Below the pieces are notes generated by a model, which searched no databases, was not told the DNA's origin, and saw only the letters and a list, made by a program, of their open reading frames with translations. A program made the translations under genes and the position numbers. Shown piece by piece: positions 20,183 to 24,302 of a stretch of 24,302 nt of DNA. The DNA comes from Coptodactyla brooksi (lineage: Eukaryota; Arthropoda; Insecta; Coleoptera; Scarabaeidae): assembly GCA_033557675.1 (NCBI GenBank), contig JAWQRM010000315.1:1-24302 (forward strand), read 5' to 3'. How positions within the stretch are numbered: position 1 is the stretch's first letter; every line of letters starts with the position of its first letter.

Positions 20183-23100
20183 ATGTTGCTTAATATATTT
20201 ATACAATGTGTTTTCGTAAATGCTGTTTATTCTTATTCTAATAAGCCAATTCTAATAATAGTCTCCTACGATGGATTCAGATATGATTACTTAAACAGAG
20301 CTTTAACACCAGGAATGCTCAAATTGCGAAGAGAAGGAGCATATGCCGACTATATGTACAATGTATTTCCCACGAAAACGTTTGCAAACCATTTTTCTAT
20401 AGCTACGGGAATGTATACTGAAGAGCACGGCGTGATGGGAAATAATTTTTATGATCCTGAATTGCAACGAAATGTTCAAATGGAAAGAAATATGTTCACT
20501 CAAAATCCAAGTACAATTCCTATATGGGTAAGTAAGTTGTTCCTTTACCGTTTTGGTTCTGTTCACTTTAATTTTGATTATTGTTAGACGCTAAACGAGA
20601 TGGCTGAAAGTAATAGATACTCGGGATGCATGATGTGGCCTGGGTGCAAATATGCCTACCATAATATAACATCAACCTATTTTGAGAATTGGGATCGAAA
20701 ATATGATGTCTACAAAAGAATAGACACTGTACGTATTATGTTAGCCTATATTATGTTTATTTGCATATAAAAAAACAATCATTTAAATAGCATTGTATGT
20801 GTCTATTACTGTTCTTTTTTTTTGTATAACAGCTTAAAACAATAGGTTCTTCTTCTGCTATTTATTACAATTTTTAATTTATTACAAGGATTGTCACCAG
20901 GTAAAATGCTCATTTAGTAAAAGGGATATGAGATTCCATGAAATCTAGCAAAGGTCGATCCTCAGTGGTAAAAAGCTTGTCATTAGCTACACCATGTGGA
21001 TCGAAATTCATCCTTTGAATCATATCAGACATCAGATATGTGAAATATTTAATTTCTTACCCTTACCAGTCAGATCCTTAAAACCAACCGGTAAGCTTTT
21101 GACGAAATATAATATGTCCCTTCTCTATGAGCATATGATTTCCACCCCTCTTTTCCCATACAAAACCTAAGCAGTTTCCAGACAAGTGTTCATCCTATAT
21201 GTGGCAGCGTATCGCGTATTTTCATTTCCTGTTAAAAATATATTATTAATAACACATAAATGTACTGACACAAACTTACTTGAATAATTTTACTGAATGT
21301 CGGTGAACAGATTTCTTTTGATCATCGATCAATTGATCACCTTTACGGATTCTTATTTTAGGTGGCGAAAGAAATTCGTGCGACTGCTTAACAATTCTTT
21401 AGACACCTGTTTCCGAAATTCCAACATTTTCTGCAGTCAACTTCTCACTTTGTAATTTTGAATTCTATAAATATCTAACAGAAACGTTATATACCATTTG
21501 TTTTTGTGCTTTAGTTCCATGTTTCCCTCTGCAGTTTTTACCAATACCGAAAGGTCTTGGTTTTGATTGTTCAGTAGAAGGGACTTCTTTGGTAGGAACA
21601 GCCTCGTCAGCCATTGTAAACTAATATTAATTACAATAAAAATTAATGAAATGAACAGGATTTTAAAGAAACACTCACAGACAAATCACGAAATAAACTA
21701 CAGGTTACCTTCCTATAACGCAGTAGATAGGTTCCTAGAAACAAACAATACAAAAAGGGGGGTTGCATTCCGAAAACTTATTAAAAACAAACATTTTGGT
21801 TTGATTTCATGTAAGCAGCTTAGTTTTTATTAAAAATACAAATGTATGTATAACATAAAACGAAAAGAGACAAAAATGTTATTTTTATTTAATATGACCT
21901 TAATTTAATAAATTTCTTCCTCGTCACTGCTCAGTACAATCAAACGAAAATGTTTTTTCGGTTGAACAATATCACCTTCACTTTCAAAACCTTTTTCTTC
22001 ATTTAGATTTTTGCACCTCGTATCCTCTTTAAAAAATCTGTAATTTTGGTTTGTTTGTTGGTTCTTACAAGATCATTGTAGATTTCACGGTATGGAGATA
22101 GACAATTTTGCAACTCCCTTTTGAATTATCTGCTTTCAGCACAAGCCTTTGCATTCAAGAAAAATGATTGAAGATTTTCAGCCTTGTATTTTTTAATATT
22201 AAATTATTAACTTCACAACCTTCATCAGTGCTATTGTCCTGAGAATCGATTTGATTTACAGCTTCGGATGCAATTTCCTTCAAATCGGCTTTGTCAATTT
22301 CTTCTTCCACTTGAAGGACCTCAATAGCCGTATCCACAAAGCCTTTGCTGCCTATTGATTTAACCAGTTCTAATATGCCATCAATTTGATTTTCTGACGA
22401 TTCAAGCACGTTTTCTATTTCAACTGAAGATGGCCATATATTCTTCAAAGATATGATATCGATGCAGTGCTTAATTGAAAATTGCCTCCAAGCTTCCATT
22501 ACATTAATTGATTTCGAATGGGTTATGTCTAAAATCCACTGTAAAGCTCTTCTTGTGTAATAAGTTTTAAAGATATAAATAGTACCTTGATCCAATGGTT
22601 GGAGCAACGAAGTAGTGTTTGGTGGTAGGAACACTATTTTGATGAAATAATATACATTATACATTTTCATGTAAAGTCACTATAGTTCGTTATTCCTTCC
22701 CGTCATTATTTTAAAGTAATTTACCAAGTTATACCAAGGTTTTCGCAGTTTTTTTATCGTGTTAGAGTGAAACTGTGTTATAGGTTGCAGTGTTATATGA
22801 GGGTTCCTGTAATTTATCCTACCTTGCTAGAACGAAACCATGTTGCAAGATGCCGTACTGTAGGAGGGCTACCTGTAATTCCCAACACTACAGACAAAGA
22901 AAGTTTTTGAACGTCTACACTCAACACTGTCTGTCTTGTTTCTGTTTAATGTGGGATGTTTATTTAACACTGTATAATGTAATGTCATGTATTTATATAA
23001 AGTTATGCATTTTATTCTATTTACACCAATGAATAAGAAAGTAATGTTCCTGAATTTGAGATATCTTCATCACATATATTTATAGTTTAGTTTCTTTGAA

Positions 23101-24052
23101 AGCAGTTTTTCACTAAGATAACGCCAATTAGCATATGAATGAAACATCTGTAAGGAACTTGCAATTTAGTAGACTTGAGAATAAGGATGATTCAACAAGC
23201 AGAAAACTCTTAACTTCTACGTACATTACAACTGTGTGCGTATTTTGCTGGTAATTCCATTCAGGATCAGGCGGTTTCCATTTTCCATAAATATATCTTG
23301 CAACAACACACCGTTGCCGAGCATCTTAATATTAAGATGCACGATTTAAGTCTTCCAAGCCGAGTGTTTAAAGAGAAATAGCAATTCAAAAGTGGATCTT
23401 ATGATCTCATCTTTCTCTTGTTACTTCACTATCTATGATTAGAATATGTTATATTTTATAGGCAATTTCATGGATTATGGACCCCCAGTACCCAGCTAAT
23501 TTGGTAATGATTTATATCGAAGAACCAGATTTTCATGGACACATATACAGTCCAGACTCGGCAATTGTGCATGATATGATAATGACTATGGATAACGTTA
23601 CACTTTATTTGCATGAACAGCTTAAAAAGAAATACTTGTCCCACATTGTCAATGTGGTCCATTTGGGTGATCATGGCATGATCAGTATGAAGTATAAAAA
23701 TATCATAAATGTGACGACGTACCTAGAAGACGGTACATACAAATTTGCCGATTACTCACCTACTTTACATGTTATACCTAGTGATGGTAATATATTCATT
23801 ACAGTATATTAATTAAATACCTTTAATCTAAATGTTTTGCAGGATATGAAAATGATGTTTACAATCGATTACAACAGGCTGCTACAGAACTTGGACATTT
23901 CAAAGTATATAAGAAACGGGACATACCTAACAGATGGCATTTTAAGCATAACATAAGAGCACCGCCAATTCTATTATTAGCAGATAAAGGTTATGCATTT
24001 CAAGACTTTGTGGAAACTGTGAAGAAGTATGAAAAAAATTATGATCTTCAAG
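20183..24052 (+). CDS. Ectonucleotide pyrophosphatase/phosphodiesterase (ENPP), 3' end outside window
   Basis: Exons: 20183-20527, 20588-20728, 23462-23786 and 23843-24052 (phases 0, 0, 1, and 1 at the open end), about 340 residues so far. ENPPs are secreted or membrane-anchored zinc hydrolases of the alkaline phosphatase superfamily that cleave nucleotide or phospholipid phosphodiesters outside the cell. Seen: a hydrophobic signal peptide (1 to about 15), SYDGFRYDY with metal ligand Asp30, PTKTFANH with nucleophile Thr66, TGMYTEEHG, WPG then YFENW (exon 2), EEPDFHGH with ligands Asp185 and His189, and GDHGM with Asp232 and His233. The last ligand (G.HGYDN) should open exon 5: the donor at 24053 leaves a G that could begin it. 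ATG 20183 is chosen because upstream codons have no methionine. The sequence resembles the ENPP4/5/6-type insect enzymes, but the subtype cannot be fixed. Intron 2 (2733 bp) holds transposon debris. Confidence 0.9.
21290..21614 (-). pseudogene. Tc1/mariner-like transposase N-terminus remnant
   Basis: On the minus strand from ATG at 21614: MADEAVPTKEVPSTEQSK, GKNCRGKHGTKAQKQMVYNV, a stop, then SEKLTAENVGISETGV and, after another stop, RIVKQSHEFLSPPKIRIRKG then LIDDQKKSVHR. This looks like a helix-turn-helix (VGIS..V.RI) followed by the SP-K-R-R-K...DD linker of an insect DDE transposase family. No catalytic core is readable to the left. It lies antisense in ENPP intron 2. Confidence 0.55.
22155..22670 (-). 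pseudogene. Tigger/jerky-type transposase C-terminal fragment
   Basis: This minus-strand open frame begins in the middle of a DDE domain: VFLPPNTTSLLQPLDQG (the third catalytic Asp, in LQPLDQG), then IFKTYYTRRAL, AWRQFSIKHCIDIISLKNIW and an acidic tail ending NHFS. This is the usual C-terminal third of Tigger/jerky proteins. The N-terminal two thirds, including DNA binding and the other catalytic residues, are missing to the right of 22670. The fragment has no internal stop over 171 codons, unlike the other relics here, so it may be young. It is antisense in ENPP intron 2. Confidence 0.82.
22745..22885. repeat. Two degenerate tandem copies of a pogo-like subterminal repeat
   Basis: Segments of about 65 bases follow one another: the first runs ttttttatcgtgttagagtg ... 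gagggttcctgtaattt, the second tttatcctaccttgctagaa ... ggagggctacctgtaatt. Shared blocks are TTTATC, GTTAGA/GCTAGA, GAAAC, GTT, and GAGGG.T.CCTGTAATT. The pattern resembles pogo/Tigger ends with repeated GTTATA blocks and stands on the 5' side of the transposase fragment at 22155-22670. Confidence 0.5.
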
Positions 24053-24205
24053 GTTTACATTTTCATATTTTTTTCACATTATAGAAAGGTTGCTTGAAAA
24101 ATCATTTTATATCTTATAGAAAAGTTTAAGCTTATGTACAAGTTTTTTTAGTCGTCTTCTGTAATATGAAACATTTGTGCCTTATAGATTAGGGCACCTA
24201 CAGAT

Positions 24206-24302
24206 TTAACACGTTAAACGCCATGGGGGTCACCGGTGACCTCACCCTTCCTCTATCATAGCGCCATGGGGGTCACCGGTGACCTCACCCTTCCTCTATC
24301 AT
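24206..24302. repeat. 43-bp palindromic tandem repeat beside TTAA, likely piggyBac-type end
   Basis: TTAA (24206-24209) is followed by CACGTTAAACGCCATGG and two copies of a 43-bp unit (24219-24261, then 24262 to the window edge, identical as far as seen). Each unit holds the perfect palindrome GGTCACCGGTGACC (24228-24241 and 24271-24284). TTAA is the piggyBac target site. The repeat is in the fourth intron of the ENPP gene and runs off the window. Confidence 0.7.

Noticed and set aside
20303..20566. Minus-strand 87-codon frame
   Set aside because: Antisense shadow of ENPP exon 1, which has clear catalytic motifs on the plus strand.
1..24302. tRNA, rRNA or other structured housekeeping RNA genes
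   Set aside because: Hairpins were seen, but no cloverleaf with A and B box motifs and no rRNA-like segment was recognised by eye.

Overview
The window is AT-rich eukaryotic DNA. It has spliced genes with GT..AG introns, long introns packed with decayed transposons, and no bacterial gene layout. The protein-level resemblances and the transposon set (Jockey non-LTR, Ty3/Gypsy, Tigger/pogo, mariner/Tc1, piggyBac) point to an insect; a hymenopteran would fit, but that is inference. Three host genes can be assembled exon by exon.

Layout. Positions 1-1100 hold no gene. From 1112 to about 3590 lies a broken Jockey-type non-LTR retrotransposon whose 5' part (gag-like ORF1 and endonuclease start) is on the minus strand, followed directly by the end of a reverse transcriptase on the plus strand, as expected of a 5'-inverted insertion. 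From 4603 to 9173 (+) is a complete four-exon gene for the eEF1A lysine methyltransferase EEF1AKMT1 (N6AMT2), predicted 206 aa. Its 2.75-kb second intron holds a (TA)n tract, a second non-LTR fragment, a 371-bp TA-flanked MITE and a possible mariner remnant. A Ty3/Gypsy remnant lies at about 9440-10000.

From 11109 to 13210 is a decayed Tigger element with recognisable terminal repeats and a foreign block in place of part of its catalytic core. Between 12160 and 14890 are at least five copies of a short hairpin repeat with a hammerhead-like core. From 17250 down to 15527 (-) is a four-exon gene of 196 codons. Its product begins MGNC and carries two acidic LEW motifs; I read it as a homologue of the AP-1 regulator gadkin (AP1AR). 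Its first intron holds a 90-bp minisatellite ending in a near-perfect palindrome. Just upstream (17854-18099) are three strong hairpins, and then a damaged piggyBac copy on the minus strand (18451-19345).

From 20183 to the right edge (+) are the first four exons of an ectonucleotide pyrophosphatase/phosphodiesterase (ENPP). Five of its six metal ligands and the threonine nucleophile are visible; the last exon(s) lie outside the window. Its 2.7-kb second intron carries two further transposase fragments, and its fourth intron opens onto a 43-bp palindromic tandem repeat beside a TTAA, probably a piggyBac-type terminus.

The host genes look like unrelated neighbours: translation-factor methylation, AP-1/endosome traffic and extracellular nucleotide or lipid hydrolysis. 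I saw no convincing new multi-gene system. The most useful items are the gadkin-like gene with its abutting open frame, the inverted Jockey copy, the structured repeats and the palindromic piggyBac-type motifs.
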